The translations under genes and the position numbers were made by a program. The notes beneath the pieces were generated by a model that worked only from the letters and a program-made list of their open reading frames with translations, made no database searches and was not told where the DNA came from. Shown piece by piece: positions 29,596 through 40,180 of a stretch of 64,000 nucleotides of DNA. Where the stretch lies: positions 147,081 through 211,080 of the forward strand of contig SEHB01000005.1 in the NCBI GenBank assembly GCA_004143945.1, written 5' to 3'. Position 1 is the stretch's first letter, and the number at the start of each line of letters is the position of its first letter. Source of the DNA: Lysobacteraceae bacterium. Its GTDB lineage: Bacteria; Pseudomonadota; Gammaproteobacteria; Xanthomonadales; Rhodanobacteraceae.

Positions 29596-29717
29596 CCGGG
29601 ATTCCGGATTCGGGATTCGGCGGAGCGGCATGCGTGGCGCGCCGTTCGGCTTCGCTTTCACCAATCCCCAATCCCGCATCCCGAATCCCGGCTTTGCCGA
29701 ATCCCCAATCCCGGCTC
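29596..29717 (+). repeat. inverted heptad-repeat element before purM
   Basis: A G-rich arm (29596-29622, units like GGGATTC and CGGATTC) faces two C-rich arms (29661-29691 and 29696-29717, units like AATCCCC, AATCCCG, CATCCCG). The arms can pair into a long imperfect hairpin. The element fills the gap between DUF2066 and purM, and its right end abuts the purM -10 TAGAAT (29721-29726). Confidence 0.75.
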
Positions 29718-29720
29718 TGC

Positions 29721-29726
29721 TAGAAT
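29721..29726 (+). promoter_or_regulatory. -10 element of purM
   Basis: TAGAAT lies 28 bases before the purM start. The usual -35 position falls in the heptad element, where no good match is seen. Confidence 0.4.
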
Positions 29727-29754
29727 GCGCGCCCGCGACAATCCGCCGGTCGTC

Positions 29755-30807
29755 ATGCCTGCTGAACTGGAATCGCTGAGTTACCGTGCCGCCGGCGTCG
29801 ACATCGACGCAGGCAACGAGGTGGTCGAACGCATCAAGCCGCTCGTGCAGCGCACGTTCCGCCCCGAGGTGATGGCCGGGCTCGGCGGGTTCGGGGCGCT
29901 GTTCGAACTCGGCGGGCGCTACCGCGAACCCGTGCTCGTGTCCGGCACCGACGGCGTCGGGACCAAGCTCAAGCTCGCGCAGATGCTCGGTCGCCACGAC
30001 ACGATCGGCATCGACCTCGTCGGCATGTGCGTCAACGACGTGCTCGTGCAGGGCGCCGAACCGCTGTTCTTCCTCGACTACTTCGCGACCGGCAAGCTCG
30101 ACGTCGACACCACGGTGTCGGTCGTCGGCGGCATCGCCAGGGGCTGCGAGCTGGCCGGTTGCGCGCTCGTCGGCGGCGAAACCGCCGAGATGCCCGACAT
30201 GTACCCGAGCGGCGAGTACGACCTCGCGGGCTTCACGGTCGGCGTGGTCGAGAAATCCGCGCTCGTCGACGGCTCGCGCATCAAGGCCGGCGACGCGATC
30301 ATCGGCATCGCCTCGAGCGGAGCGCATTCCAACGGCTATTCGCTGATCCGACGCATCGTCGCGCGCGCGGGCATCACGCCGGAGACCGGCGGCTTCGAGC
30401 TGGACCTCGGCGGCGTGCGGCTCGACGACGCCCTGCTCGCGCCGACCACGATCTACGTCAAGCCGATCCTTGCGCTGCTGCGCCAGCAACCCGTGCACGG
30501 CATGGCGCACATCACCGGCGGCGGACTGCGCGAGAACATCATCCGCGTGGTGCCCGATGGCCTCGGCATCGCAATCGACAGCCGCAGCTGGAAGCGTCCC
30601 GCGCTGTTCGACTGGCTGCAGCGCGAAGGCAAGGTCGCCGACGACGAGATGCTGCGCACCTTCAACTGCGGCATCGGCTACGCGCTGATCGTGCAGCGCG
30701 ACCAGGTCGGCATCACGCTCGACGCGCTCGAAGCGCTCGGCCTCGCGGCCTGGACGATCGGCGCGGTGGAACCCGCGCACGGTGCGGAACGCGTCAACAT
30801 TTCGTAG
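29755..30807 (+). CDS. purM: PurM, phosphoribosylformylglycinamidine cyclo-ligase (AIR synthetase)
   Basis: 350-residue ATP-dependent enzyme of purine synthesis converting FGAM to AIR. Key segments are [100 protein letters not shown] and [17 protein letters not shown] chose the ATG at 29755. An in-frame ATG ten codons earlier overlaps the -10 TAGAAT and is too early. purN follows after 75 bases. Confidence 0.97.
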   Translation: MPAELESLSYRAAGVDIDAGNEVVERIKPLVQRTFRPEVMAGLGGFGALFELGGRYREPVLVSGTDGVGTKLKLAQMLGRHDTIGIDLVGMCVNDVLVQGAEPLFFLDYFATGKLDVDTTVSVVGGIARGCELAGCALVGGETAEMPDMYPSGEYDLAGFTVGVVEKSALVDGSRIKAGDAIIGIASSGAHSNGYSLIRRIVARAGITPETGGFELDLGGVRLDDALLAPTTIYVKPILALLRQQPVHGMAHITGGGLRENIIRVVPDGLGIAIDSRSWKRPALFDWLQREGKVADDEMLRTFNCGIGYALIVQRDQVGITLDALEALGLAAWTIGAVEPAHGAERVNIS

Positions 30808-30810
30808 CGC

Positions 30811-30930
30811 CGGAATTCCGGTTTGGGATTGGGCAGGGCCACAGCCGGGCAGTCGCCTGCCCGCAACGAACGTCGGGACCTGATGGAACCGCTCTCGCGA
30901 ATCCCGCATCCCCAATCCCGGATCCCGACC
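30811..30930 (+). repeat. inverted heptad-repeat element between purM and purN
   Basis: A G-rich arm with GGGATTG-like units (30811-30833) and a C-rich arm (30898-30930, units ATCCCGC, ATCCCCA, ATCCCGG, ATCCCGA) are about 65 bases apart. The right arm overlaps the purN reading frame, so it is translated as the first dozen residues of PurN. Confidence 0.75.
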
Positions 30931-31590
30931 CTCAAGGCCGCCGTGCTCGCGTCGGGGCGCGGATCGAACCTGCAGGCGCTGATCGATGCGCGGGGTGACG
31001 GTCGGCTGCCTGTCGACATCGTGCTCGTGGCCGGCGACAAGGCGCAGGCGCTCGCTCTGCGACGCGCGGAAGCTGCCGGGATTCCGACGCTCGCGCTCGA
31101 TCCGAGCGGTTACGCCTCGCGCGAGGCGTACGACGCCGACCTGTTCGCGCGCATTGCGGCGAGCGGCGCCGAACTCGTCGTGCTCGCGGGCTTCATGCGC
31201 ATCCTCGATGCCTCGGTGCTGGGCGCATGGAGCGGACGGATCATCAACATCCACCCGTCGCTGCTGCCCAAGTACACCGGCCTGCACACGCACCGGCGCG
31301 TGCTCGCGGCCGGCGATGACGAACACGGCTGCAGCGTGCACTTCGTGACGGCCGAACTCGACGGCGGGCCGGTACTCGCGCAGGCGAGCATCCCGGTGCT
31401 GCGAGGCGACACGCCCGGGACGCTGGCCGAACGCCTGCTCGCGCACGAACATCGGTTGCTCGTCGCGACGGTCGCGGCGATCGCCGCAGGCCGGTTCACG
31501 CACGGCACCGAAGGCGTCCTGCACGACGGCGACGTGCTGCAGGCGCCGCTGCAACTGCACGATGGCGAGCTCCGCGCGGCAACGGCTTGA
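30883..31590 (+). CDS. purN: PurN, GAR formyltransferase
   Basis: Enzyme of 235 residues that formylates GAR with 10-formyl-THF in purine synthesis. Motifs are VLASGRGSNLQALID (phosphate loop), LVVLAGFMRIL, IINIHPSLLPKYTGLHTH (catalytic Asn and His) and AELDGGPVLAQ (catalytic Asp). The ATG at 30883 is the only plausible start before the first beta strand. The N-terminus MEPLSRIPHPQSRIPTLK includes residues 6-16 encoded by a heptad repeat element, an extension absent from the usual 212-220 residue form. Confidence 0.95.
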   Translation: MEPLSRIPHPQSRIPTLKAAVLASGRGSNLQALIDARGDGRLPVDIVLVAGDKAQALALRRAEAAGIPTLALDPSGYASREAYDADLFARIAASGAELVVLAGFMRILDASVLGAWSGRIINIHPSLLPKYTGLHTHRRVLAAGDDEHGCSVHFVTAELDGGPVLAQASIPVLRGDTPGTLAERLLAHEHRLLVATVAAIAAGRFTHGTEGVLHDGDVLQAPLQLHDGELRAATA

Positions 31591-31649
31591 CCCCGGGTTC
31601 AGCGCGCCGCCGCGACACTAGCGGCCTGTCCCCGCCCGAGTTCGACCCG

Positions 31650-32375
31650 ATGACGCTTTCACCACTCCTCGCTGCGCTCGCGCTGCTCGCCGCGACGGCT
31701 ACGGCCGCAGCGGAGGATGCGCCGGTGCACGCGTTCCACGCCGAGTACGCGACACTGCGCAACGGCGACGAGGTCGGGCGCACGACGCTCGAACTCGTCG
31801 AGGCCGGCGATGGGGCCTGGCGCCTGCGCAGCGAAACGCGCGGCACCGCGGGCCTCGCGAAACTCGCGGGCATCCACGTCGTGGAAACCTCGCGTTTCCG
31901 CTGGCGCGACGGACGACCCGAGGCGATCGCGTACGACTACCGCCAGGAAGGCGCATTCCGGCAACGCACGCGCGAAGCGAGGTTCGACTGGTCGGCGCGC
32001 GAAGCACGCGTGTCGGAGGGCGGCGAGCACCATCGTTATCCGATCGAAGCGGGCACGATCGACCGCCAATCGGTCACGCTCGGGCTCGCGAGCGACCTGC
32101 TGCGCGGCGCTTCCACGTTCGAGTACCGCGTCGCGGTGAAGGACCACGTCGAGGGAATGCACTATGCGCGGGGGTCCGTTGAATCCGTGCGGGTTCCGGC
32201 CGGGGCGTTCGAGGCCACGCTGATGCGTCGCGTCGGCGAACCCGGCAGCGACCGCAAGCGCGTGTCGAGAAGCTGGTTCGCCGAGTCGCTCGGCTGGCTG
32301 CCGGTGCAGATCGAGCAGACCGAGAAGAACGGCGACACGGTGACGCTGAAACTCGTGTCGATACGCAACGATTGA
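31650..32375 (+). CDS. DUF3108 periplasmic protein
   Basis: Exported 241-residue protein with signal peptide MTLSPLLAALALLAATATAAA. The DUF3108 body has FHAEYATLRNGDEVGRTTLELV, YDYRQEGAFRQRTREARFDW, QSVTLGLASDLLRG and a C-terminal SWFAESLGWLPVQIEQTEKNGDTVTLKLVSI. The family folds as a beta barrel-like sheet and its role is unknown. It follows purN after 59 bases without an obvious promoter, as in related bacteria where purM, purN and a DUF3108 gene are linked. Confidence 0.85.
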   Translation: MTLSPLLAALALLAATATAAAEDAPVHAFHAEYATLRNGDEVGRTTLELVEAGDGAWRLRSETRGTAGLAKLAGIHVVETSRFRWRDGRPEAIAYDYRQEGAFRQRTREARFDWSAREARVSEGGEHHRYPIEAGTIDRQSVTLGLASDLLRGASTFEYRVAVKDHVEGMHYARGSVESVRVPAGAFEATLMRRVGEPGSDRKRVSRSWFAESLGWLPVQIEQTEKNGDTVTLKLVSIRND

Positions 32376-32413
32376 TCGCCCGCGCATTCCCGGCCGCAGG
32401 AAGCACAAGCTTG

Positions 32414-32604
32414 GCAGGCTGGACCACCGAAGGTCGGCCGGCTTTTCGCGCGAGCGTGCATGCAATGCGCCGGCCGCGCTGCGCGCGTCCAGCCTGCACA
32501 TCCGGAAAATCGCGTGTGTAGGCTGGACGACCGAAGGTCGGCCGGCAGCTTTTCGCGCGAGCCTGCATGCAATGCGCCGGCCGCGCTGCGCGCGTCCAGC
32601 CTAC
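32414..32604 (+). repeat. two tandem GTAG-type REP elements
   Basis: Two nearly identical copies, 32414-32497 and 32518-32604, fill the 253-bp gap between converging genes. Each begins with GTAGGCTGG (copy one GCAGGCTGG) and ends with its complement CCAGCCTAC (or CCAGCCTGC). Inside are CGACC/GGTCG and GGCCGGC/GCCGGCC stems. The form matches the SMAG-like REPs of xanthomonads. They may act as bidirectional terminators for the DUF3108 and murA genes. Confidence 0.85.
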
Positions 32605-32628
32605 GGGCAGCGGCAAGCCGGCGCCGCG

Positions 32629-34216
<1,588 letters not shown>

Positions 34217-34334
34217 TTCCTGTCGATTCCATGGCCACGCGGCTGCAACGCCGGAGCCGGCTGGACCGTCCTGCCTCGCGGGCGGGCGCGCCGGGACCAC
34301 CCTGGCGGCGCCGGCCACCCGACGGCGAAACGGC

Positions 34335-34340
34335 TACAAT
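34335..34340 (+). promoter_or_regulatory. -10 element of the kdsD-lpt operon
   Basis: TACAAT preceded by GGC lies about 88 bases before the kdsD start, in the divergent gap to ibaG. No good -35 is seen at the expected distance, so the site is tentative. Confidence 0.35.
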
Positions 34341-34428
34341 GAGGCCGCGCATGGTACTCAAAATCCTGCAACTGCGCAGAATACTTGCGTATCCCGACCT
34401 CCCCATCCCTCCGTCCGATCGCCCCTCG

Positions 34429-35451
34429 ATGAATGCCCAGATGAGTCCAGCGGCACGCCCCCTGAGCAATCCACTGCTCGATGCGACCGCGCTGGTGCGC
34501 AGCGCACAGGCGGCGATCTCGACCGAGGCGCGCGCGATCGAGGCGCTGCACGACCGCATCGATGCCAACTTCCTCGGTGCCTGCCAGCTGATGTTCGAAT
34601 GCGCGGGTCGGGTGGTCGTTTCGGGCATGGGCAAGTCGGGCCACATCGCGCGCAAGATCGCCGCGACGCTCGCCTCGACCGGCACGCCCGCGTTCTTCGT
34701 GCATCCGGGCGAGGCCAGCCACGGCGACCTCGGCATGATCACGCAGAAGGACGTGCTGCTCGCGCTGTCCAACTCGGGCGAGACCGACGAACTGCTCACG
34801 ATCCTGCCGTTGATCAAGCGCCAGGGCATCCCGCTGATCGCGATGACCGGCAATGAAGGCTCCTCGCTCGCGCGCCTCGCGGACGTGCACCTCGATACCA
34901 GCGTGCCGGCCGAAGCCTGCCCGCTCGGCCTCGCGCCGACGTCGTCGACGACCGCCGCGCTCGTGATGGGCGACGCGCTCGCGATCGCGTTGCTCGAGGC
35001 GCGCGGATTCACCGACGAGGACTTCGCGCGCTCGCACCCGGCCGGCAGCCTCGGGCGCCAGCTCCTGCTCAAGATCAACGACGTCATGCACGTCGGCGCC
35101 AAGGTGCCGATGGTCGGACCCGACGTCACCATGACCGAAGCCCTCGTCGAGATGACCCAGAAGGGCCTCGGCATGACCGCGATCGTCGACCAGGAGCGCC
35201 GCCTGCTCGGCGTGTTCACCGACGGCGACCTGCGCCGCGCGGTCGACGACGACGACATCGACCTGCGCACCACCCCGGTCACGCGCCTGATGACGCCGCA
35301 GCCGAAAACGGTGGCCGGCGACAAGCTCGCGGTCGAAGCCGCGCGCCTGATGGAAGCCCACAAGATCCACGCGCTGCTCGTCGTCGACGACGACAACCGC
35401 GTGGTCGGCGCGCTGAATATCCACGACTTGTTGCGGGCGCGGGTGGTGTGA
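34429..35451 (+). CDS. kdsD: KdsD, arabinose-5-phosphate isomerase
   Basis: 340-residue enzyme that makes D-arabinose 5-phosphate from ribulose 5-phosphate for Kdo synthesis. The N-terminal SIS domain has VVVSGMGKSGHIARKIAATLASTGTPAFFVHPGEASHGDLG and LSNSGETDELLT. HPAGSLGRQLLLKINDVMHVG joins it to two CBS domains ending in HALLVVDDDNRVVGALNIHDLLRA. The ATG at 34429 is preceded by a usable leader; an ATG four codons on is also possible. It is followed by a heptad element and kdsC. Confidence 0.95.
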   Translation: MNAQMSPAARPLSNPLLDATALVRSAQAAISTEARAIEALHDRIDANFLGACQLMFECAGRVVVSGMGKSGHIARKIAATLASTGTPAFFVHPGEASHGDLGMITQKDVLLALSNSGETDELLTILPLIKRQGIPLIAMTGNEGSSLARLADVHLDTSVPAEACPLGLAPTSSTTAALVMGDALAIALLEARGFTDEDFARSHPAGSLGRQLLLKINDVMHVGAKVPMVGPDVTMTEALVEMTQKGLGMTAIVDQERRLLGVFTDGDLRRAVDDDDIDLRTTPVTRLMTPQPKTVAGDKLAVEAARLMEAHKIHALLVVDDDNRVVGALNIHDLLRARVV

Positions 35452-35456
35452 GAGCC

Positions 35457-35550
35457 GTGAATGGGGATGGGTGATGGGTGATGAACGATTGAACCGCACC
35501 GGGTCCCCGCCAGCTCTTGCGAACCACGAATCACGAATCACCCAGCATCC
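35457..35550 (+). repeat. inverted heptad-repeat element between kdsD and kdsC
   Basis: A G-rich arm (35457-35491; GGGGATG, GGTGATG units) is complementary in part to a C-rich arm (35520-35550; CGAATCA, CGAATCA, CCCAGCATCC). The right arm ends exactly one base before the kdsC ATG. Confidence 0.7.
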
Positions 35551-36093
35551 ATGCACCTCGCCGACCTCCCCACCGACATTCGTGAACGCGCTGCGCGCAT
35601 CAGGCTCGCGGTGTTCGACGTGGACGGCGTGCTGACCGACGGCAAGCTCTGGTACACGGCGGACGGGCACGAGCTGAAGGCGTTCAACGTGCTCGACGGG
35701 TTCGGGCTGAAGCGCCTGCTCGCGAACGGCATCGAGGTCGCGATCATCACCGCGCGGCTCAGCCACGTGGTCGCGCTGCGCATGGCCGAGCTCGGCATCG
35801 CGCACGTCTACCAGGACCAGAAGGACAAGCGCGCCTGCCTCGCGCAGCTGCTCGGCGCGCTGCAGCTCGCACCCGAGCAGGTGGCGTGGACCGGCGACGA
35901 CCTGCCCGACCTCGCCGCGATGCGCACGGTCGGCCTCGCGGTCGCCCCCGCGAACGCGCATCCGTACATGCTCTCGCACGTGCACTGGCGCACGCGCAAG
36001 GCCGGCGGCGACGGCGCCGCGCGCGAGGTCTGCGACCTGATCCTCGCCGCGCAGGGCCACGTCGAAGGCGAGCTGGCGCTGTACCAGGGTTGA
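35551..36093 (+). CDS. kdsC: KdsC, Kdo-8-phosphate phosphatase
   Basis: 180-residue HAD-family phosphatase releasing phosphate from Kdo-8-phosphate. The DxD motif is VFDVDGVLTDGKLWY, with ITARLS (Thr), KDKRACL (Lys) and WTGDDLPDLAAM (metal Asp pair) completing the active site. The length is that of KdsC. Immediately downstream is lptC (gap 4 bases), the usual order. Confidence 0.95.
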   Translation: MHLADLPTDIRERAARIRLAVFDVDGVLTDGKLWYTADGHELKAFNVLDGFGLKRLLANGIEVAIITARLSHVVALRMAELGIAHVYQDQKDKRACLAQLLGALQLAPEQVAWTGDDLPDLAAMRTVGLAVAPANAHPYMLSHVHWRTRKAGGDGAAREVCDLILAAQGHVEGELALYQG

Positions 36094-36097
36094 GCCC

Positions 36098-36676
36098 GTG
36101 ATCGGCAGGCGCTACTGGTTCGCCCTCGTCGCGCTCGCAGTGCTCGCGGCGGGCAGCGGCTACCTCGCATGGCTGCTGCGCGACCGACCGGATGCGCAGC
36201 AGTTCGCCGGACCGCCCCGCTCGGATTACACGCTCGCGGACTTCACGCTCAACGCACTCGATTCGGAGGGTCGCCGCACGTTCCAGGTCAGCGGCCCGCG
36301 CCTGGTCCGGCGTGGCGACGACGGATCGATCCACGTGGCGACGCCGAACTACCTGCTCGTCGACGGCGGCGGCAAGGGCTGGCACGGACGCTCCGATGCG
36401 GCATGGGTCGATCGCGAAGGCACGCTCATGAAATTGCAGGGGCATGTCGAGATGCGTCGCGACGCCGCCAGCGGCGAAGACCCGGTCGAGCTCGTCACGC
36501 GCGACGTGACCGCCTGGCCGCGCGAACACCGCATCGCGACCGAGGCGCCGGCCACGATCAGCCAGCCCGGCTCTATACTTCGCGGCACCGGCATGCGCGG
36601 TGACCTCGATGCCCGGATCCTGGAGCTCATGTCCGATGTCCATTCGACCCTGCAACCCGCGCGCACGAAGCGTTGA
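36098..36676 (+). CDS. lptC: LptC, LPS export bitopic protein
   Basis: 192-residue bitopic inner-membrane protein that passes LPS from the LptB2FG complex to LptA. One N-terminal helix (about 7-26) is followed by a periplasmic jellyroll half-domain with SDYTLADFTLNALDSEGRRTFQVSGPRL and [21 protein letters not shown]. It starts at a GTG four bases after kdsC and overlaps the lptA start by 41 bases, which suggests translational coupling. Confidence 0.92.
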   Translation: MIGRRYWFALVALAVLAAGSGYLAWLLRDRPDAQQFAGPPRSDYTLADFTLNALDSEGRRTFQVSGPRLVRRGDDGSIHVATPNYLLVDGGGKGWHGRSDAAWVDREGTLMKLQGHVEMRRDAASGEDPVELVTRDVTAWPREHRIATEAPATISQPGSILRGTGMRGDLDARILELMSDVHSTLQPARTKR

Positions 36677-37226
36677 GCGCCTCTTCGCGAGCTTGCTGCT
36701 CGCCTGCGCGCTCCCTGCGCACGCGCTCAGCACCGATCGCAACCAGCCGATGGACGTGAGCGCGAACTACTCGCGCATCAACCAGGGCGGCGGCGGCAAG
36801 CCCGGCACCACATTCCTGCGCGGCGACGTGCGCGTCGTGCAGGGCACGATGAAGGCGAACGCAGCCGAGGCGACGATCGAGCAGGACGCAAACGGCGCGA
36901 TCCGCCGCGTGATCCTGAGCGGCGACCAGGCGCGGCTCGAGCAGCAGCAGGACGGCGGCGGCCTGATGACCGCGCAGGCCAACCGCATCGAATTCGACAA
37001 CGCGACGAGCATCGCCGAGCTCAGCGGCAGCGTGAAGGTCGTGCAGCAGGGCCGCGGCGAGTTCCGCGGCGCACACATGACCTACAACACCAATACCGGC
37101 CAGATGGAGAGCGGCAACCAGGAAGCCGGCGGTCGCGTGCACATGATCATCCAGCCGAAGAACCCCGCCCCCGCCGCGCAGCCGGCCCCCGTGGACGGCG
37201 CCGCCGGCAAGGACACCCCGACCTGA
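36636..37226 (+). CDS. lptA: LptA, periplasmic LPS bridge protein
   Basis: 196-residue periplasmic protein forming part of the LPS bridge to the outer membrane. The ATG at 36636 gives a signal peptide ([29 protein letters not shown]). The LptA core shows [45 protein letters not shown] and [13 protein letters not shown]. The end is Pro/Ala-rich and flexible. The stop overlaps the lptB start by one base (TGATG). Confidence 0.93.
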   Translation: MSIRPCNPRARSVERLFASLLLACALPAHALSTDRNQPMDVSANYSRINQGGGGKPGTTFLRGDVRVVQGTMKANAAEATIEQDANGAIRRVILSGDQARLEQQQDGGGLMTAQANRIEFDNATSIAELSGSVKVVQQGRGEFRGAHMTYNTNTGQMESGNQEAGGRVHMIIQPKNPAPAAQPAPVDGAAGKDTPT

Positions 37227-37945
37227 TGCTGAGTGCGAGCGGCCTGCGCAAGAGTTACCGCGCGCGCACGGTCGTGCGCGACTTCGGTTTCCGGCTCGGC
37301 GAAGGCGAAGTGGTCGGCTTGCTGGGTCCGAACGGAGCCGGCAAGACCACCTCGTTCTACATGATCGTCGGACTCGTCGCGGCCGACGAAGGCACGATCC
37401 GCATCGACGACCGCGACGTGACCGACCTGCCGATGCACGCGCGCGCGCGGCTCGGGCTCGGCTACCTGCCGCAGGAGCCGTCGGTGTTCCGCCGGCTCGG
37501 CGTCGCCGACAACATCCTCGCGATCCTGGAGCTTCGCGACGACCTCGACGAAGCCGGCCGCGCCGCCGAACTCGAATCGCTGCTCGACGACCTGCAGATC
37601 GGCCACATCGCGACGCAGATGGGCGTGAGCCTGTCCGGCGGCGAGCGGCGGCGCGTCGAGATCGCGCGCGCGCTCGCGGCCAAGCCCCGTTTCATGCTGC
37701 TCGACGAACCGTTCGCGGGCATCGATCCGATCTCGGTCGTCGACATCCAGCGCATCGTGCGCCAGCTCAAGTCGCGCGGCATCGGCATCCTGATCACCGA
37801 CCACAACGTGCGCGAAACGCTCGGCATCTGCGAGCGTGCCTACATCATGAGCGACGGCGCGGTGCTCGCGCAGGGAACACCGGCGGACATCCTCGCCAAC
37901 GAGCAGGTGCGCGAGGTGTACCTGGGGCGCGAGTTCAGGATGTGA
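37226..37945 (+). CDS. lptB: LptB, LPS export ATPase
   Basis: 239-residue ABC ATPase of the LPS extractor LptB2FG. Walker A is [10 protein letters not shown] (residues ~33-42), the signature is [16 protein letters not shown], Walker B is [20 protein letters not shown] and the switch His is in [32 protein letters not shown] is a typical LptB segment. It ends 305 bases before rpoN, the usual next gene. Confidence 0.97.
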   Translation: MLSASGLRKSYRARTVVRDFGFRLGEGEVVGLLGPNGAGKTTSFYMIVGLVAADEGTIRIDDRDVTDLPMHARARLGLGYLPQEPSVFRRLGVADNILAILELRDDLDEAGRAAELESLLDDLQIGHIATQMGVSLSGGERRRVEIARALAAKPRFMLLDEPFAGIDPISVVDIQRIVRQLKSRGIGILITDHNVRETLGICERAYIMSDGAVLAQGTPADILANEQVREVYLGREFRM

Positions 37946-37953
37946 TTCGAAGC

Positions 37954-37995
37954 CGGGAATGGGGAATGGGGAATAGGGAATAGGGAATAGGTAGA
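37954..37995 (+). repeat. heptad-repeat array after lptB
   Basis: Five near-perfect tandem units GGGAATG, GGGAATG, GGAATAG, GGAATAG, GGAATAG, only the G-rich arm. The rest of the 305-bp gap to rpoN (37996-38234) contains no gene. It shows weak stems and a possible -10 TAGGAT at 38215-38220 but no clear -35. Confidence 0.75.
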
Positions 37996-38234
37996 GCGGG
38001 GCCCGGGTGGCGGAAACGGCGTCGCCCGGATGCGGGAAGAGCATCTCCCGAGCGCTTCTTCGGGTGCTCGGTGTTTCGATCTTGCGCTCCGGCTTCGCCG
38101 TCGCTTCGACGCCGGATGGCAAGGCGCGCCCCGGGTCGGGCGGCGCGGCAGGCGGAGATTGCGTGCCCGGGATCCGGATTTCGTCAAGGCCTGCCCGCGG
38201 CGGGGCTTTGGCGCTAGGATGGCTGAAACGGGAC

Positions 38235-38250
38235 TTGGCACGCTTCGGGC
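38235..38250 (+). promoter_or_regulatory. rpoN: sigma-54-like site abutting the rpoN start codon
   Basis: TTGGCACGCTTCGGGC has the -24 element TTGGCACG and, at exact spacing (GG-N10-GC), the -12 GC. The -12 GC directly precedes the rpoN ATG, so it cannot be the start promoter of this gene. Binding there could block rpoN expression. The -12 element is GGGC, not TTGC, so the match is partial. Confidence 0.35.
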
Positions 38251-39654
38251 ATGAAACCCGCTCTCCAACTCCGTCTGGGCCAGTCGCTGGCCCTGACGCC
38301 GCAACTGCAGCAGGCGATCCGGCTGCTGCAGCTGTCGCGGCTGGAGCTGGAAATCGAGCTCAACCTCGCGCTCGAATCGAACCCCCTGCTCGACCTCACC
38401 GAGGACGCGCCCGAGGGCGAGGACGGCGAAGGCGACGCGGAGCCGCTCGAGCAGGAAGCGCCCGAGGCACCGGACACCGACGAACAGCCGCTCGACCTCG
38501 AGATCGAACGCAGCGAGTACCGCGGGACCGCACTCGACGAGGACGGCCTCGAACCGCAGGATGCCGAACCCGAGGACCTGCGCGACCACCTCCTGTGGCA
38601 GCTGAACCTCACGCCGATGTCGCCGCGCGACCATGCGATCGCGGCCGCGATCATCGAAGCGATCGACGACGACGGCTACCTCGCCGAAACCGACGAAGGC
38701 ATTTGCGAAACGCTCGCGTCGCTGCACGTGGTGACGCCGGCCGAAGTCGCCTCGGTGCGCCGGCGCGTGCAGCAGTTCGACCCGATCGGCGTCGCGAGCC
38801 GATCGCTCAAGGAATGCCTCGCGGTGCAGCTCGATGCGTTCGACGCGGGCACGCCCGGCCTCGACCTCGCGTGCGTGCTCGTCGCCGACCACCTCGAGAC
38901 GATCGCGCGCCAGGATCGCGCGCGCATCTGCCAGCGCCTGCACGTGGAGGAGGCCGACTTCGACACCGCGCTCGCGCTGGTGCGCTCGCTTTCGCCCAAG
39001 CCCGGCAGTGGATTCGCGAGCGCCGCGGCCGAGTTCGTCGCGCCGGACGCGTACGCGCGCAAGGTCGGCGGGCGCTGGCAGGTCTCGCTCGCGCCGGGCT
39101 GCCAGCCGCGCCTGGGCATCAACGAGCATTATGCGAGCCTGATCGCGAAGGCGCGTCGCGACGATGCGAACTACCTCAAGGGCCAGCTGCAGGAAGCGCG
39201 CTGGTTGATCAAGAGCCTCAAGACGCGCGCCGAGACCATGCTCAAGGTCGCCGGCGCGATCGTGCGCGCGCAGGAGGCCTTCCTCGAGTTCGGGCCCGAG
39301 GCGATGCGTCCGCTCGTGCTCAAGGATGTCGCCGACGAGATCGGCATGCACGAGTCGACGATCAGCCGCGTGACCACGCGCAAGTTCCTGCATACGCCGC
39401 GAGGCACCTACGAGTTCAAGTACTTCTTCTCGAGCGGCGTGACCACGGTCGACGGCGGTTCGGCCTCGGCAACCGCGATCCAGGCGATGATCCGCAAGCT
39501 CATCGAAGAGGAACAGACCGCGCGGCCGATCTCCGACCAGGGCCTCGCGACCGAATTGAACCGTCGCGGCATCAACGTCGCGCGCCGCACGGTGGCCAAG
39601 TACCGCGAATCGATGAACATTCCCTCGTCGAACGATCGCAGCAGGCTCGCCTGA
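38251..39654 (+). CDS. rpoN: RpoN, RNA polymerase sigma-54
   Basis: 467-residue sigma-54. Region I begins MKPALQLRLGQSLALTPQLQQAIRLLQLS. An acidic, Glu/Asp-rich region II (about 50-110) follows. Region III ends with the core-binding segment, then DEIGMHESTISRVTTRKFLHTPRGTYEFKYFFSS and the RpoN box ARRTVAKYRE near residue 445. All are intact, so the factor should be functional. The order lptB-rpoN-hpf-ptsN is classical in gammaproteobacteria. It may direct the operon at 58824, whose promoter fits sigma-54. Confidence 0.97.
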   Translation: MKPALQLRLGQSLALTPQLQQAIRLLQLSRLELEIELNLALESNPLLDLTEDAPEGEDGEGDAEPLEQEAPEAPDTDEQPLDLEIERSEYRGTALDEDGLEPQDAEPEDLRDHLLWQLNLTPMSPRDHAIAAAIIEAIDDDGYLAETDEGICETLASLHVVTPAEVASVRRRVQQFDPIGVASRSLKECLAVQLDAFDAGTPGLDLACVLVADHLETIARQDRARICQRLHVEEADFDTALALVRSLSPKPGSGFASAAAEFVAPDAYARKVGGRWQVSLAPGCQPRLGINEHYASLIAKARRDDANYLKGQLQEARWLIKSLKTRAETMLKVAGAIVRAQEAFLEFGPEAMRPLVLKDVADEIGMHESTISRVTTRKFLHTPRGTYEFKYFFSSGVTTVDGGSASATAIQAMIRKLIEEEQTARPISDQGLATELNRRGINVARRTVAKYRESMNIPSSNDRSRLA

Positions 39655-39784
39655 TGCGACATCCTGCCATCCCGCGCGTGAACGTGCGTCGCGACGGCGC
39701 TTGGGAACACTGCGCGCGGCCGCAGGTCCAATCAGGTGCGACCGCGCCGACGCCGATCACGACGTCGCGCGCGGGTACTGAAAC

Positions 39785-39806
39785 GGAGCCGGCACGCACC
39801 GGCTCC
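39785..39806 (+). other. hairpin in the hpf leader
   Basis: GGAGCCGG (39785-39792) pairs with CCGGCTCC (39799-39806) around CACGCA. It ends six bases before the AAGGAG ribosome site of hpf. It may affect hpf translation or end rpoN transcription; no T-run is present. Confidence 0.45.
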
Positions 39807-39824
39807 ATCCAGAAGGAGTCAGAC

Positions 39825-40145
39825 ATGCAGATCAACGTCAAGGGTCACCAGGTCGAAGTCACCGAAGCGCTGAACAGCTACGCGATCGGCAAGTTCGAGC
39901 GCGTCACGCGCGTCTTCGACCAGCTGCATGACGTGACGATCGTGCTCGGCGTCGAGAAGCTGCTGCACAAGGCCGAGGTCACGATGCAGCTGTCGGGCAA
40001 GACCCTGCACGCGGACGCGACCGCCACCGACATGTATGCCGCGATCGACGTGCTGGTGGACAAGGTCGAGACGCAGCTGCGCAAGCACAAGGAAAAGCTC
40101 ACCGACCACCACGCCGACAGCGTGCGCGCCGCACGCTACAACTGA
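39825..40145 (+). CDS. hpf: Hpf, ribosome hibernation promoting factor (short form)
   Basis: 106-residue protein that stabilises inactive 70S/100S ribosomes. The family start MQINVKGHQVEVTEALNSYA and the later KTLHADATATDMYAAIDVLVDKVETQLRKHKEKLTDHH are typical of YhbH/HPF short forms. AAGGAG lies seven bases upstream of the ATG. The gene lies between rpoN and ptsN as usual. Confidence 0.95.
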   Translation: MQINVKGHQVEVTEALNSYAIGKFERVTRVFDQLHDVTIVLGVEKLLHKAEVTMQLSGKTLHADATATDMYAAIDVLVDKVETQLRKHKEKLTDHHADSVRAARYN

Positions 40146-40180
40146 CGCCGGCGGCACGCCGACAGGACCTCTCCAGCACC

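Noticed and set aside
29725-29754. upstream start codon for purM
   Set aside because: This ATG overlaps the -10 TAGAAT, so it would lie at or before the transcript start. The ATG at 29755 gives the normal PurM length.
37954-37995. possible CRISPR array in the short tandem units
   Set aside because: Units are seven bases with no spacers; no cas genes are present.
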